NCBI RefSeq assembly: GCF_963966145.1
Contig: NC_091049.1
Coordinates: 7,750,001 to 7,814,000, forward strand
DNA: 64,000 nucleotides
DNA from: Tenebrio molitor
Lineage: Eukaryota; Arthropoda; Insecta; Coleoptera; Tenebrionidae
Direction: 5' to 3'
The notes under the pieces were generated by a model. It was not told where the DNA came from and did no database searches. It saw only the letters and a list, made by a program, of their open reading frames with translations. Made by a program: the position numbers and the translations under genes. Shown piece by piece: positions 34,196-45,885 of this stretch. Numbering within the stretch: position 1 is the first letter of the stretch; every line of letters begins with the position of its first letter.

Positions 34196-34662
34196 AAATA
34201 ACTATTCCTAACATCATTCGGAATGATAAACCGATAAACGAGATACATACGAGAATTACGAGATATACATAATATATACCGACTCGCACTAATGCCTGAT
34301 TCTGAATCCGACTCTGTGAGAATGACACGCGACAAAATTAAAGTATGAAAACAATACCAGTTTTAAATCCAACTGACCAAATTAACCAGGTAAATAGAAT
34401 AAATGTGTCACCGTTGAAAAAATAATTGGCCGTTTGACTTGTCGAGCGCGTGCATCCTTGGTCGCATTTCCGTAACAGAAAAAGAAAACATTGGCGGGGG
34501 GGGGGGGAGACTTATTTTCCCTGGACCAAGTATATACTCTTCAACATGCTTTATCTTCAACAATTTTAACCTTAGAACCTAGACATTTTTGTAAGAGTGT
34601 TTAGAGGTTGGAATCTACCACCCGTTAAATTTTGTATGATACTATATGAATCACCCTGTATG

Positions 34663-34998
34663 TATCCTAATAGTCTGCAAATATTTCATTTTTGTTGTAT
34701 CCATGGAAATAAGAAAGAAAAATCGAAGCCATGTTGCCATACGTTATTTGAGACAAAACCGACATAAAATCATTTCTTGGAAAAGGTGATAATAATTACG
34801 GCATTGGCTAGTAAAAAACAAATAGGCAAAATCTTTTTTAACCTTTAAAATAAACGAGATCAAAGCTGCACCTTTTGAGCCCCCGTATCTTCAAATCTAT
34901 AAGACGTAGAATTTTTTTATAATTTTTTTCATAATTCTCTAACATAATTTGACATTGCCCCACAGAGTTGTTCCGCGAATTTTGGGACACCCAGTATA
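34663..34998. repeat. Dispersed repeat, copy 1
   Basis: The stretch AATAGTCTGCAAATATTTC to CATACGTTATTTGAG is repeated in inverse orientation at about 50690-50785. TTCCGCGAATTTTGGGACACCC at its end matches 51055-51076 in direct orientation. Confidence 0.55.
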
Positions 34999-36190
34999 AA
35001 TTTCACATTGATAATTTTGAATGGTTTTAAAAAATACAAATATATTGGGGTGGCTAAAATTGAAACATTTATTCAAGTGAGCAATGATTCGCATGCGTTT
35101 GTGGTTCTTCTGCTGCAAGCTGATTTCGAAGTCCAGATTTTTGGTGGAAATGGAAAGCATCATCTTCAATATAAGTATAAGTTTCGACCAAATAACCTAG
35201 GAATTTTTCTGGTTGCTGGTTACGTGACCTGATCTCATTCTACTCAAATACTAAACAGTCAACCAACACTTTAAAAAATATATCTTAGTGAAATAAAATT
35301 GTACAAAATGAAGTAATAAGAAATTTTCTTACCCAAAAAAATAAGGCCAAAACAGTATCCAATTTATTTTCCAGCTTTGGTTCTCCCCTTATAATATTTA
35401 GATAGTCCCAACTTTTGAAATTTCCTCCATTATGCTCGACTAATATTAAATCGACAGCCTATTATTTGGACTTCATTCCATACAATTTTGACGGCGGCGG
35501 CGTTGTGAATTGATTTTTCGAATTTCTTCAGGGTGGAACTTCAAATTCATTTCGAAATGCCAATGGAATATAATGCCCATTATATTGAGTGATCAACAAG
35601 AAAACAAATCAAGACTGCAACCTCATATTTTGTTTTATCAAAACGTTTCTCTTAGGTTAATCGTACCTACCTACACATATCACATATGTATACTTGTTAT
35701 ACACAGTTGTTTTATTGATTGTCTACCTCTCAAAAAATTTATTATTAATTAATTGTTAATCATTAATGCATTATCTTCAATAGTCTGTAAACTTTGCCGA
35801 AATCGAAAACTATTTTCAAGGTTAACATCAGTACCGTTGCTTTAAAACTGACGTTTGTTTGACATTTCACCGAAAAATCTACTTATCAGTTCTATAACGT
35901 CTAAAATTCTTGAGGTATGATTTATTATAGTAGCGTTTGAGACCACAAATTGTCTACGCCTTTGCATTGAACGGGTATTTGCATATGATCCGCTACGACA
36001 TGATTGATAATAATTTGCAACGCCTGCTCTGATTTGTTTTCTTTTTGATGATTTTGTACTGCGTGAGAAACAATTATTGTTTAAGTTGGCAATCAATCTA
36101 GGTACTTTTATGTCATGTTCTAACGAGAAAACCATTTAATCAATAAAAGATGACAAAAGCCAAGACGTTTGAATTTGAAATTTATGTCTG

Positions 36191-36583
36191 TTGTCAATAA
36201 TGACAATAAAACAAATGGAAATATATGCCGTTCACGATTATTTTAAACACGCAGGAGGCCGCGATATTTTTTTGTTAGATTGGCGTCAGGTCCTGTCATA
36301 TGACGTTTCGTTTTTAAATATTCGCATTGTTGTCAATTCCGTCAATAATTTAGTTAATAAGAATTTACCCAGAACTGCCTTACAAATATGTATGTTTCAT
36401 TTCAATTACAATTTTACGATTATTGTTCCTAATGCGTTCAATTATTTAAAAAATGTAACAACTTGGGAGCAGTGTTCGGTTGAATTATAACCTAAAATAG
36501 ATTTATTAAAACAAATCACAATGCTGCCAACTAAAATGTCAAATTTTCATAGATAGTCCGAATTTGAAATAATCGTGAATGGT
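36191..36583 (+). other. TIR-flanked segment with lipase-like open frame
   Basis: A 99-codon frame (36191-36490) includes DYFKHAGGRDIFLLDW and FLNIRIVVNSV. That layout is reminiscent of the alpha/beta-hydrolase lipase region where a D-W pair precedes a helix-rich stretch. The nucleophile Ser and the rest of a lipase are not present. The segment has inverted ends (TTCACGATTATTTTAAA and complement) and a second copy at 15589-15813. Best read as a MITE-like element that may have captured an exon. The lipase resemblance is only from memory of the family and could be chance. Confidence 0.4.
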
Positions 36584-36990
36584 TTATAGGTACTATTACG
36601 ATCACTAAATATTGGACATCACTGTTTTGTCACATAAAAAAAATACTTTAAATCATGCTTTATTGAAATTGTTACAAGTGTCAAATTTGTCTACAATCTG
36701 CCAATTTGCCACCCGTTTCGAAATTCCAAAAAATTGCAATATGTTCAGAAGCGTTGTGTTTAGCTGCTACTGCCACCAATTGTTTTTGTAACCCGGACAT
36801 ACTGAGTTCATCAAGGAAATGTACCCTGAGATCATTTAAATTTATAATTAATGTAGGCTATGACTTTATGACACTTCAAGATTCAATGCAAAATATGAAA
36901 CGGCAAGTTAACAGTTGTATCCAAGCCGAATGTTTGATATAGGTACTCTGTTTCTCAGTTCGATGCCGCTAAGCCATAAAACGACCGAAG
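36584..36990. other. Spacer, no gene recognised
   Basis: AT-rich with a short frame at 36706-36942 of no known family. Confidence 0.4.
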
Positions 36991-37456
36991 CACTGAGAGA
37001 TTTCAATGCGTCGAAAAGATTTCTTGACGGGAAGGCGTTGTTGCTTATAAAGGGCAATTTCGGATTTTCTGCTTACAAGTACTATCTCTTACCTGGCACA
37101 TTCCAAGAATTATGGTTTCTCACTCTTAATTAACAAATCGAAGATGACACTGCATTTTATCCACACCAAGCCATTTTTGTGTTGAATCATCACCATCAGG
37201 ATGAAAGGTGTCAAAGAGTCACCTTGTCTCAAATGGAAATGTTATTACTGCTCAGTTCTATTAAGAAGTCAAAAAATTTACAACAAATTGATTGCCGAAA
37301 AAGCCATTGTAGATTGTCAGAGTTTTATACATTTAACCTTGGTCAGTCGTCAATGTCCAAAAATACGTTTTCCTTGCATAAGGTCAACCAAATTGAATAA
37401 ATCCTTTGTTTTTGGATTACAATAGCACTTGATCGTCTTTCAGTGGTGGATCAACT
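36990..37456 (+). promoter_or_regulatory. Duplicated upstream region of FAR copy C
   Basis: Matches 24860-25348 upstream of copy B. It includes GCTTATAAAGGGC (TATA-like) at about 37045 and, near 37325-37346, TTTTATAC...TTAACCTTGGTCAG, where the AGGTCA half-site of the other copies is TTGGTCA. The transcription start is unknown. Confidence 0.4.
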
Positions 37457-39220
37457 ATGTCGTCAGACGCCCAAATCGGAGAATTCTACAAGGAACAGAC
37501 TATCTTCCTGACGGGAGGAACAGGATTCTTGGGGAAAATCTTGATTGAAAAACTGTTGAGACAATGTTGGGACCTCAACAAAATCTACCTTTTGCTGCGA
37601 CCCAAAAAGGGCAAATCTGCCAAAGAACGTTTCGAGGAACTCTTTGAATATCCCGTAAGTGTGTTGTGAAGTTATAGCTTCGGTTAAATCTTCCCTTCAA
37701 GTGTTTCGACCTGATCAAGTGTAAAAATTTGTCCGAGAGAGTGTTCTTGATCAGTGGCGACATTCAAAAACCGTTCTTGGGCCTCGGCGTCCAGGACGCG
37801 GAGCTTCTGAAGAATGAAACGACTTGTGTCATCCACGCCGCAGCTAACGTCAAGTTCGATCAAACCCTCAAAGAAGCCTCACACAATGTCAGAGCAACTA
37901 GGGATGTCTTGGAGTTGGCAAAGGAGATGCAAAATTTGAAGGTAAGGTCGAAAACGTTTCAACTGTTCTTGTAGTACCAATTCAAGGTTTTTGTACACGT
38001 TTCTACCGCGTTTTCCAATTGTGTCCACTCACACATCGAGGAACGCTTCTACACTCCACCCATGAAATCTGAGACTTTCTTGGGTTTGGTGGACGATCTT
38101 GACGACAATACTCTGCAAGCGATCACACCAAAGTCGGTTCTAGCGATCCAAACTGTCACACTTTTTCAATTCCAAGTTTCTAGATTGCTAGGCGAGTACC
38201 CCAACACTTACATTTTCACCAAGTGCATCACCGAGGACTTGGTGAAGACCAGTCTGCAAGTACCAAAGGCGATAATGCGTCCAGCTATCGGTAATTTTGA
38301 AACCCTCTACTCCAAAAATTTGATATCCATTTATTCTAGTTATCAGTACTATCGAAGAACCGGTACCCGGATGGGTTGACAATGTAAACGGGGTGATTGG
38401 AATAGCACTAGTCGCAGCTTTAGGGATCTTGCGAAGTATGTACGCGAAAAAGAACAGTCTAGCTCCGGTAGTACCGGTTGATTACGTTGTGAACTGCATC
38501 TTGGCAGCTGCGTGGAAGGCGCACCGATGCGGTACCACCGCAATTTACAACTACGCCGGTCACAACAAAAACATGATAACTTGGGGTACTATTCTGTTTG
38601 AATTATCAAAACCCACTCACGTTTTTTTTCAGGGAGATTTATGGAAATCGTGGAACCGCCAGGCTGGCAGTTTCCGACGGAAAAAATCGTGTGGCTCTTC
38701 TGTTTTAAAATCAGAGAGAATCAGATCTGGCACAAGATTTGTGTCTTTTTCTTGCACACAATGGTGGCTTATTTTGCCGATTTCGTCCTCATCTGTGTGG
38801 GAAGAGCAACGATGTAAACTGTTACTGCTTAAAATTGTCTTTCGTTTGACAATTCTTTTTCTCAGAGCTGTCAAGAATTATCGGCGACTCGACAAGATGA
38901 TGGACTTGATTTCGTATTTCTCGATTCGCAGTTGGACCTTCGAGCAGGATAATGTTTTGGAATTGTGGGACCAGATGGGAAATGAAGATAAGAAAATGTT
39001 CAAATTTAGTATGGAAGATACAGATTGGATCAAATACGCTCGAGATAGTATCTTAGGTGCTAGAATGTACTTACTTAAAGAAACACTGGACACGCTTCCT
39101 AAAGGAAAGAGGAAACTTAAAATCATGTTTGTTGTTCATTATGCAGTTGTTGCGTTGTTCTGGTACTTGCTCTACAAGTTTCTGATGTTTGTTGCAAGTT
39201 CTTTGTATGGAAACTTTTAG
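37457..39220 (+). CDS. Fatty acyl-CoA reductase copy C (intact, seven exons)
   Basis: Exons: 37457-37654, 37702-37941, 37987-38132, 38184-38290, 38340-38585, 38633-38813, 38866-39220. Spliced length is 1473 nt, giving 490 residues. Rossmann motif TGGTGFLG at 19-26; HAAANVKFD in exon 2; VFVHVSTAFSNC starting exon 3; active-site YIFTK at 204-208 (Phe in place of the Tyr of sisters). The FAR C-terminal domain runs from about 373 to the end, with a hydrophobic tail from about 456 that likely inserts in or lies along the ER membrane. Intron 5 begins at GTACTATTC; reading straight through it gives a longer but wrong frame. AATAAA at 39262-39267 is the likely polyadenylation signal. Product and pathway as for the other copies. 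Confidence 0.9.
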
Positions 39221-39724
39221 AAAAAGCGCATTAGCTGCGTCAAAAATGTGAATGAGTGACAAATAAAAAGAAATTCTTATTTTGTCGTGGTGTAACCCTC
39301 ATTTCCCCTATGAGTATGTTTATCTTTTAGTACTGCTTAAAAAGTAAAGTCTTGCAAACATTTCTCACTTCTTAAATTATATAATTTACAGTCTTCCTCT
39401 TACAAAATAAATAGATACATGTAACATGTTAGAATTAGAAACTAGTTTCATGAGCTACCACTTGGACCATGTGTTAATGAATTACAGAAAACGCAGTTGT
39501 TAAAGAAAAACTGTTCTTTCTTGGCAAATGAAAGAAGTTGTGGAACACTTCTTTTTCTGTTTTTTTCTAATTGAAATTAAAATTAGTAATTAATTTAATT
39601 TTAGACAATGACGAGTGAACATTCAAAATATTTTAACCAGGTATGAGGGGAAATAATGACAATCTCGGTTCTTATACATATGTTGTTGCAATTTTGCGAA
39701 ATTTAATGGTCCATTCGATTTTCC

Positions 39725-39815
39725 TTTTTTTTCACCCTGGGTCGGAATCAAACCCGCGACCCTCGCGTTCCTGAGCCGAAACGGACTCCCTTAGGCTATA
39801 TTCTGCCTATTATTA
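39725..39815 (-). mobile_element. tRNA-like SINE fragment
   Basis: On the minus strand ATAGCCTAAGGGAGTC resembles an A box and CGCGGGTTTGATTCCGAC a B box, spaced as in a tRNA gene. AAAA-type sequence follows. It does not fold cleanly as a tRNA by eye; a short tRNA-derived SINE or tRNA relic is more likely. No clear target duplication. Confidence 0.45.
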
Positions 39816-40316
39816 TTAATTATTTCGAAATAAATGTATTCAAATTAGTGCGATTGTGTTTCAAAATTTAGCAATATTGTTATTGAACAACAATAACAAC
39901 ATTGATTTTGCATAGATTTAACCAATCAACAGCTTCATATCATAGCAACTGCAACCTTGTTATATAGCCAATATTGGTAAATTTTAAAACAGAATCGCAC
40001 CAATTGTCATGAAAACTAACGGGCCTGCAAATAAATTTATATTTAGAGCAACCTATGGAAATTCAATTGTTTTTCCAGTGTAGAAAATGACACAAGAAAC
40101 GTCTGACATTTTAACGAAACAAAATTAGGTTAGAAAATATTTTAAATTTTTGTACTGCATTCTCCCTATTCCCCCTCCACGGAATATGACAATATGAAAT
40201 TGCAAAAAACTTATTATGTAACCTGTGTAACTCCGGAGAATAATTGGTTATCTACAAAAATTACTTTACACTGTTAACAGAATTAGAATGTCGCCTACGC
40301 CTACTCTAAATATATA
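39816..40316. other. Spacer, no gene recognised
   Basis: AT-rich; TATTGTTATTGAACAACAATAACAACA is a small palindrome near 39870. Confidence 0.4.
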
Positions 40317-40725
40317 CAGGGTGTTAGGGAATGGTCTCCCAAGAATTTCAGGGTATCAGGGAAAATGTGGGCGAAAACCTTTATAGGGTTTTTGGATAAA
40401 TTAAACCGTTTTCTGAAAATAAAATTGTTCCCTGCTGTTTTGGGACTGCTGAAATATTGCTTTGTGCACGAAAAAAAATCTTTTCTTTATACCATACTGT
40501 TATTAGGATTTATCAGTACTCAATGCTTGATTGATATGACACCTATAACAGACTAGGCCGTTATTCAAAATTATAGGCCGTTATTCAAAATTATCAGACC
40601 GAGGCCGTTATTTTTGCTGCCGTTGCTACGGTTACGGCACAAATGACAACTAAATTTAATTTTTGAAGTAAAGAGAAATGTCAGTCTTACAAATAAATCA
40701 TCGCTAAATGTTAAGTATTATTGGT

Positions 40726-40836
40726 ATATGGCCGATATGGATATAACAGACTCGGTTGATTATAAAATCTCGGCTCCGCCTGGATTTTACAATATCTCAA
40801 CCTCATCTGTTATATAACCCATATCGGCCTAATACC
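40726..40836. repeat. Hairpin with GC-rich apex
   Basis: GGCCGATATGG...TATAACAGA at the left pairs with TCTGTTATATAACCCATATC on the right. The apex is TCTCGGCTCCGCCTGGAT. The mariner element begins six bases beyond it. Confidence 0.7.
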
Positions 40837-40842
40837 GTTATA

Positions 40843-42651
40843 CAGGGTGATGAAAAAAAAGTGCCCACGACTGAAACTTAAATGTCCTTTTCTGTCGAAG
40901 TATTGTGAAAATCAACACAAAAATGGTCTAAAAACATTCTTTTAAAAATTAAACAGCTTTCCTAACAGTACAAATTGGCAATATTGCACTTTTTTTTCTA
41001 AAAAATATTATATTCACATACTTCGCCGTATCTAAGAAACCAATGCTGATGACAGATTCTGTCACCTGCATAAAAATAAAGCTGTCATGTGGATATGAAA
41101 CAAAATTTTAATTTACAATAAATTGAACAAAAAGTTAAATGTTTCAATTAAATCTTATAATAGCTGTTCGAAATTTCTCCCACCAACTTCAATGCACAAT
41201 GCTGCTCTTCGAACAATGTTCTCTTGAACCCTTTGAAGCATAGGAACATTTATGGTATTAACTGCTGCGTTGATTCTTTCTGTTAATTCCTCTAAATTAG
41301 TAATCGGCGTAGCATATACAAAATTTTGGAGGTGACCCCAGAGGAAGAAATCACAAGGATTAAGGTCAGGTGACCGGGGGGGGGGGCCAGCAATCGCGCC
41401 ACCTCTACCAATCCATCTATTTGGATAAGTCTCGTCACACCAATCCCGTACTATCCTACCAAAATGTGGAGGAGCACCATCCATTTGTAGCCACATTTGC
41501 CTCAAAATTGCAAGGGGCAAATCTTCAAGCAAAACTTGAAAGTCATTTTGTAAAAATTGTAGAAAATGTTCTGCATTCACTCTGGCAGGTAGCGTAAAAG
41601 GTTCTACGAGGTTATTATCAATGACCCCAGCCCACAAATTAATTCCGAAGCGGTGCTGATGTGCACGAGGATGCACAGCGAAAGGATTTTCAGTTGCCCA
41701 GATATGATTATTATGTTGATTAAAAATGCCGTCTTGAGAAAAATATGATTCATCTGTCCATAAAATGTTTTGAATAAACCTAGGATCGATTCTGTGACGT
41801 CCAAGTAGCCATTCACAAAATTCTACTCTGAGGGGATAATCACCTGGACGAAGAGCTTGCACTTTAACATCGTGATAAGGATGATAATGTTCGTCAGCCA
41901 GGATACCTTATACCGTGCGATAGTCTACGTGAAACTCTCGCGCCAATCCTCGTATACTTCGTCCTGGCGCATTTTCAATTGCTTCCAAAATAGCTTCCTC
42001 CAAAGCTGGTGTTCGAACTTCACGAGGCCTTCCACGATTTACATAAAGAGGCATTATTTGGCCGTTTTCTCTTAATCGCTGCATCAATCTTCTTATTACC
42101 TTAGCATCTGGATGACGTCGTTGAGGGTACAGTCTTGCATAGTCTCTTGCTGCTTCAGATGCGTTATCATTTGATGCACCCAAGCAGAGTAACATGTCTA
42201 CATATTCGTTAAAATTGTATGCCATTTTTTCAGACTTTTTGGAAAATTGACAGGTTAAATTTGACAAAACCATTAATATTAAAAATTGAATTATTGTTGC
42301 TATCGTTTTCAAAAATTACATGTTTCTGTATCTTAGGAGCTTTGCAATGTTGTAACATTGACGAATTTTCTTTGGACCCAAGAAATGGTACTCTAACATC
42401 TTTAATAACGTTGGTTCCGATAGACTTTTTGCATTTTTTACTTAAGAACATTATCAACTCGACCAAAATCTAGACTTCAACAATAAAATTATTAGTAAAC
42501 GGTTAATCATATAGATTTCTATTGTCTACAAAGGAAATCTTATATCTTGGCGAAGAGTGGACAAATTTAATTTTGGATTTCGAATTCGTGTTTAGTTAAA
42601 AATACTTTATAACGTGCAGGTTAGCACGGGCACTTTTTTTTCATCACCCTG
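40843..42651 (-). mobile_element. Tc1/mariner-superfamily element (1.8 kb)
   Basis: TIRs of about 24 bp start CAGGGTGATGAAAAAAAAGT; TA on both sides. It carries one transposase gene on the minus strand. Confidence 0.9.
41155..42225 (-). pseudogene. Mariner-like transposase with one in-frame stop
   Basis: The likely start is the ATG at 42225 (MAYNFNEYVDMLLCLG). An HTH region with RRHPDAKVIRRL and RSIRGLAREFHVDYRTV is followed by a TAA at 41910-41908. The frame then continues unshifted through RPGDYPLRVEFCEW to 41155. Catalytic acidic residues are seen in WTDESYF, QMDGAPPHF and RSPDLNPCDFFLW. About 37 residues lie between the second and third. That stretch includes a G-run codon tract (GGAIAGPPPRSP, forward-strand G run at 41377-41386) that may have slipped. 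About 355 residues in all. It would cut and paste the element at TA sites. One nonsense codon is the only visible defect. Confidence 0.85.
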
Positions 42652-43495
42652 TATATGTACTATATAAATTTCGACTTATAAAAAATGATTGCTTGGTAAC
42701 GATTCGAAATTTACAACTGTCAAAGTTTACATTTTAATTTGATCTATCTTTTAGCCGTCGCCTGCGAAGACTACAATCGTTTACAATGCCCGAATATTCT
42801 ATCGAGGAGTATGCAGATATGTATTTTGTGTATGGGAATATAGCGGAAAGGCTATGATTTTTTTCAATACAAATACAAAGAAATAAAGTTACACCAAAAT
42901 TAACGAATCTTATTAGTAGTATTAGGTGGTTAGTGTTCGATTTCAAATCCCTTTAGAGGTTGATCGAGATGTGGTATCACAAATAAAGCTGTAGAAATAA
43001 TTTCAGTTTATTGCAGCAATAAAAAAGGACTTACTTCAAGGTTGCGGTGAATCTAGATAAATATTTCGAATGAATTATTGATTTTGACCTTAAAAAAATG
43101 CAATCCTGGTAGTTTTTGATGAGATATTATCTAAGGGAAGTATTCAAAACCGAAACGTCATTGTGACAATAGGTAGGTACTCGATAAAATCTGACAAAGG
43201 CATTGTTGTCTTTTAGTTGCTAAGCAATTAACTTTCATTTCAGAACTTTAACTATTTATTTAATTATTACAACAATAAAATGGTGCAAGAGCTCCCAAAC
43301 AGTGGGGCACCATTTTAAATTTTTATCTTTGACAAATTCCCTCATGTAATGAAAACAGTTGATATTGACCAATAGTGTGCCGAATATCGCGAAAAAATCT
43401 AGTCGTGGTCAGAAAATGCGTCTTCCTGTGACAAAATTCTCCCTTCCGGCGAAAAATCCCGTTGACAAGGCTTTTGTTTCAAATTAATAAACGAA
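42652..43495. other. Interior of outer TIR element, no gene
   Basis: AT-rich, no frame of interest. The last 100 bp before 43496 contain GTCGTGGTCAGAAAATGCG and look promoter-like only by position. Confidence 0.35.
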
Positions 43496-43729
43496 ATGTC
43501 AGAAAATTATTTTGACGTTTTCCGAAATGGATTTAAAAATCGTTTCGGAAACGACTCCAGCAGTGATATTGACTACAGTGTGAAAACAATTTGGAACACA
43601 ACAGCTAAATTGTTGCAGGAAAAGTACCATGGTGAGTACAAACTAACCTTTAATCCGCTTTGTGAAGTTCCGAATCTGATTCCAAGTTTGTTAACTGTGT
43701 ATTTAATAATTGTACTTTTAGATAAATAA
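43496..43729 (+). CDS. Hypothetical 77-residue protein inside the outer TIR element
   Basis: ATG at 43496 in an AAACGAAATGTC context. Begins MSENYFDVFRNGFKNRFG; a polar, acidic N-terminus with SSSDIDYS, and a hydrophobic end. A possible donor GTGAGT follows ACCATG near 43630, so it may be a first exon. I recognise no family. It may be the remaining piece of the outer element's own gene, or chance. Confidence 0.25.
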   Translation: MSENYFDVFRNGFKNRFGNDSSSDIDYSVKTIWNTTAKLLQEKYHGEYKLTFNPLCEVPNLIPSLLTVYLIIVLLDK

Positions 43730-44205
43730 AGCTCTATTTTTGTTTGAATTGTTCATTCGGGAATTTGTCTAGATGAATATAACTCGACCTCCGTTTTTTT
43801 TGGAAAATTTTGAACATATTAGACTCAAAGTCTAATTCGGGGTCTCGTGATTGTTGCCAAGCAACAAACTTTTCGTCATATGACCAAAATTTTCCGAAAA
43901 AAAGGGAGGTCTTGTTATATTATAATTGAGAAAACAATTAATGTTGGGAAAAAATGGTATTAAGGTTTTCGACCATATTTTCCCTCAGAAACTCACCCTG
44001 ACATTCTTGGGAGACCATTCCCTAACACCCTGTATTTATTTGAAGGCCCGATACCTATAATCGTATTATATTATCACAAAGTACAAGATCACTCATTACC
44101 CATATCCGATCCTGCATAATAGAGAATTTAGAAGTTTAGGCAATCGTAAAAATTATCTTAAATCCACTGCGGCAACACTGCCACGTAGTGATGTACGAAT
44201 ATATC
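43730..44205. other. Right arm of outer TIR element and spacer
   Basis: No gene. The arm itself ends at 44032; ordinary AT-rich DNA follows. Confidence 0.4.
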
Positions 44206-44469
44206 TTTTCCGACGACCACTATGAAAAATGCGTAAATTCGCACAAATAACTACTATTGAAAGTTGGCTATTGCATGCAAATAGCGAACCCGTGTGCAAT
44301 GAAACTGGTTAGCCAATCAGATACCTTTTAGCCTGTGCGCAATGAAATGATTGCACACAGTTGTAGTAACCATGGCCACCAATGTATGTTTTGTCCGCAG
44401 CTCTGTCGAATAATATTTGAAGTTTGAAGGGATGCCGAATATTAGCGTTTTTTTGTGGTCGTCGGAAAA
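44206..44469. mobile_element. MITE (264 bp), possible 5-bp duplication
   Basis: Ends TTTTCCGACGACCAC and its inverse, with ATATC directly outside both ends (44201-44205 and 44470-44474). Non-coding. Confidence 0.7.
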
Positions 44470-44483
44470 ATATCGTGTATACC

Positions 44484-44583
44484 ACGTGTTGAAAATTCGA
44501 TTTCACACTCGTTTGCTTAAGCCACGCGCCTACGGCTTGTGGCTCAATTCTGCAAACTCTTGTGAAATCTTTCATTTTCAACT
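44484..44583. repeat. Hairpin with GC-rich apex
   Basis: GTTGAAAAT, GATTTCAC, GTTTGC and AGCCAC on the left pair with GTGGCT, GCAAAC, GTGAAATC and ATTTTCAAC on the right. The apex is GCGCCTACGGCTT. Confidence 0.7.
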
Positions 44584-45835
44584 CTTGATATACAATATAC
44601 TATTGTTTACATTGTACTATAATTTTTGCAATAATTCGTTTTTTGTCTGAAAAATGTTTTCCATATTTTTTTCATGTACATTTAAACATCCTCGATAAGG
44701 TAGTAAGTAGTTAGTGCGCCATTTACTGGAGACCTGTATGTTACAGTGCACCATTTGAAAGTTCAATTTGAAGTTTGTTATATCGTTTGTTTAGCGTGAT
44801 TTGACGTTTGGCATTTGATGACATTGACATTGAAAGTTACCGACCTTGAAAATGTAAATTCTACTGGTCTATTACAGCACTTAGATCAGCTTATTAACGC
44901 ACTCTTTAGACTGCTTAATTAGCTTTGTTATAAACGAAAAATAGAAATAGTACAGTCCATTTTTAAATTATAGTCATGAGGTTAGTCCGAATCAAGAAGT
45001 CGACATGACCTGCGCCTACTTTTGACATTTCACAATAGTGCATGGTGCTACCAATATTTCAAAATTTATGTAGAGAACATGAGAGAGATGTCATTACTCT
45101 TTACAAATTACAATTTTTGAAACTTTGAGTTGAGTTATTTCATGCTTTCTTGGTTTTTTTGCAAATTCATTCCTTCGTTTTCATTTTGTCTTCCAAAAAA
45201 CAGTTCTTGTCAGAACTCTTTTGATAACAATTTATCAACTAATAATAGGTAAGATATATTAAAAATTGTGAAAACAACACTAAACAACCAGGTTTAGATT
45301 GTCTTTTCATTTTCGACCTCCCTAACTGGAAAACACACCTTTACCTTGCACTTTAGGTCAAGGGAACTGCGATTTCCCGAAGGAAAATTTCTGGTGAAGT
45401 ATGGGAACAATGTTGCACACACCGTTAATTTATTCTCAAATTCTTTCTTTCTAGATTTTGTTTCGGCAATGCCACGAATTAGTTTATCCTCTTACACGCT
45501 AACTTCCACTCTTGTAAATTTCTGCGCAATTCCAATATTATTTTTGTAATTACAAATTCTGCAAATGAATCTGTCCACTTGTTGCGTAGCTTTTCCTTGG
45601 CTTAATATGGTCGAAATTTCAAGTAAGATTAAACAAAAGTATCACAAATGTGATTAAAACCTAATCTAAAAATTTGACGTCGTTAATGTACAGTAATAAC
45701 TAATAAACGTACAAATCGCGTCTTGCTCTAATCGCACATGCGAGACACATAGTGGGACGCGCTGAAAAATAAACATAAAATAAGTATTCATAGCGAAAAT
45801 GAAGGTCAAATCACCACAAAAATAAGAATTTCCAT
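44584..45835. other. Spacer, no gene recognised
   Basis: Short frames only, for example 45346-45549, with no family resemblance. From about 45780 the 3' flank of FAR copy D begins. Confidence 0.4.
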
Positions 45836-45885
45836 TTATTTGTCAGTCATTCACATTTTCGACGTAGCTGATGTATTTTTTTTTC

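Larger units (their letters stand above)
33905..36190. other. Spacer with hairpin and dispersed repeat
   Basis: No gene supported. Contains a hairpin (34066-34195), a 13-G run near 34497 and a repeat shared with 50.7 kb (34663-34998). A 97-codon minus frame at 35842-36135 has no recognisable family. Confidence 0.4.
40317..44032. mobile_element. TIR element (3.7 kb) enclosing a mariner
   Basis: Both ends start CAGGGTGTTAGGGAATGGTC and match over about 60 bp as inverted repeats with small gaps; TA flanks each. Inside are a hairpin, a complete mariner-like element and one orphan frame (43496-43729). No transposase belonging to the outer element is recognised. Confidence 0.8.

Noticed and set aside
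38393..39220. A 275-codon frame read straight through FAR exons 5 to 7
   Set aside because: It crosses introns 5 and 6 and yields sequence unlike FAR in exon 6. Splicing at GTACTATTC and the later GT-AG pair restores the family pattern and matches all copies.
39725..39815. A functional tRNA gene
   Set aside because: A and B box-like motifs are present but a full cloverleaf with acceptor stem is not evident by eye; a SINE or relic is more likely.
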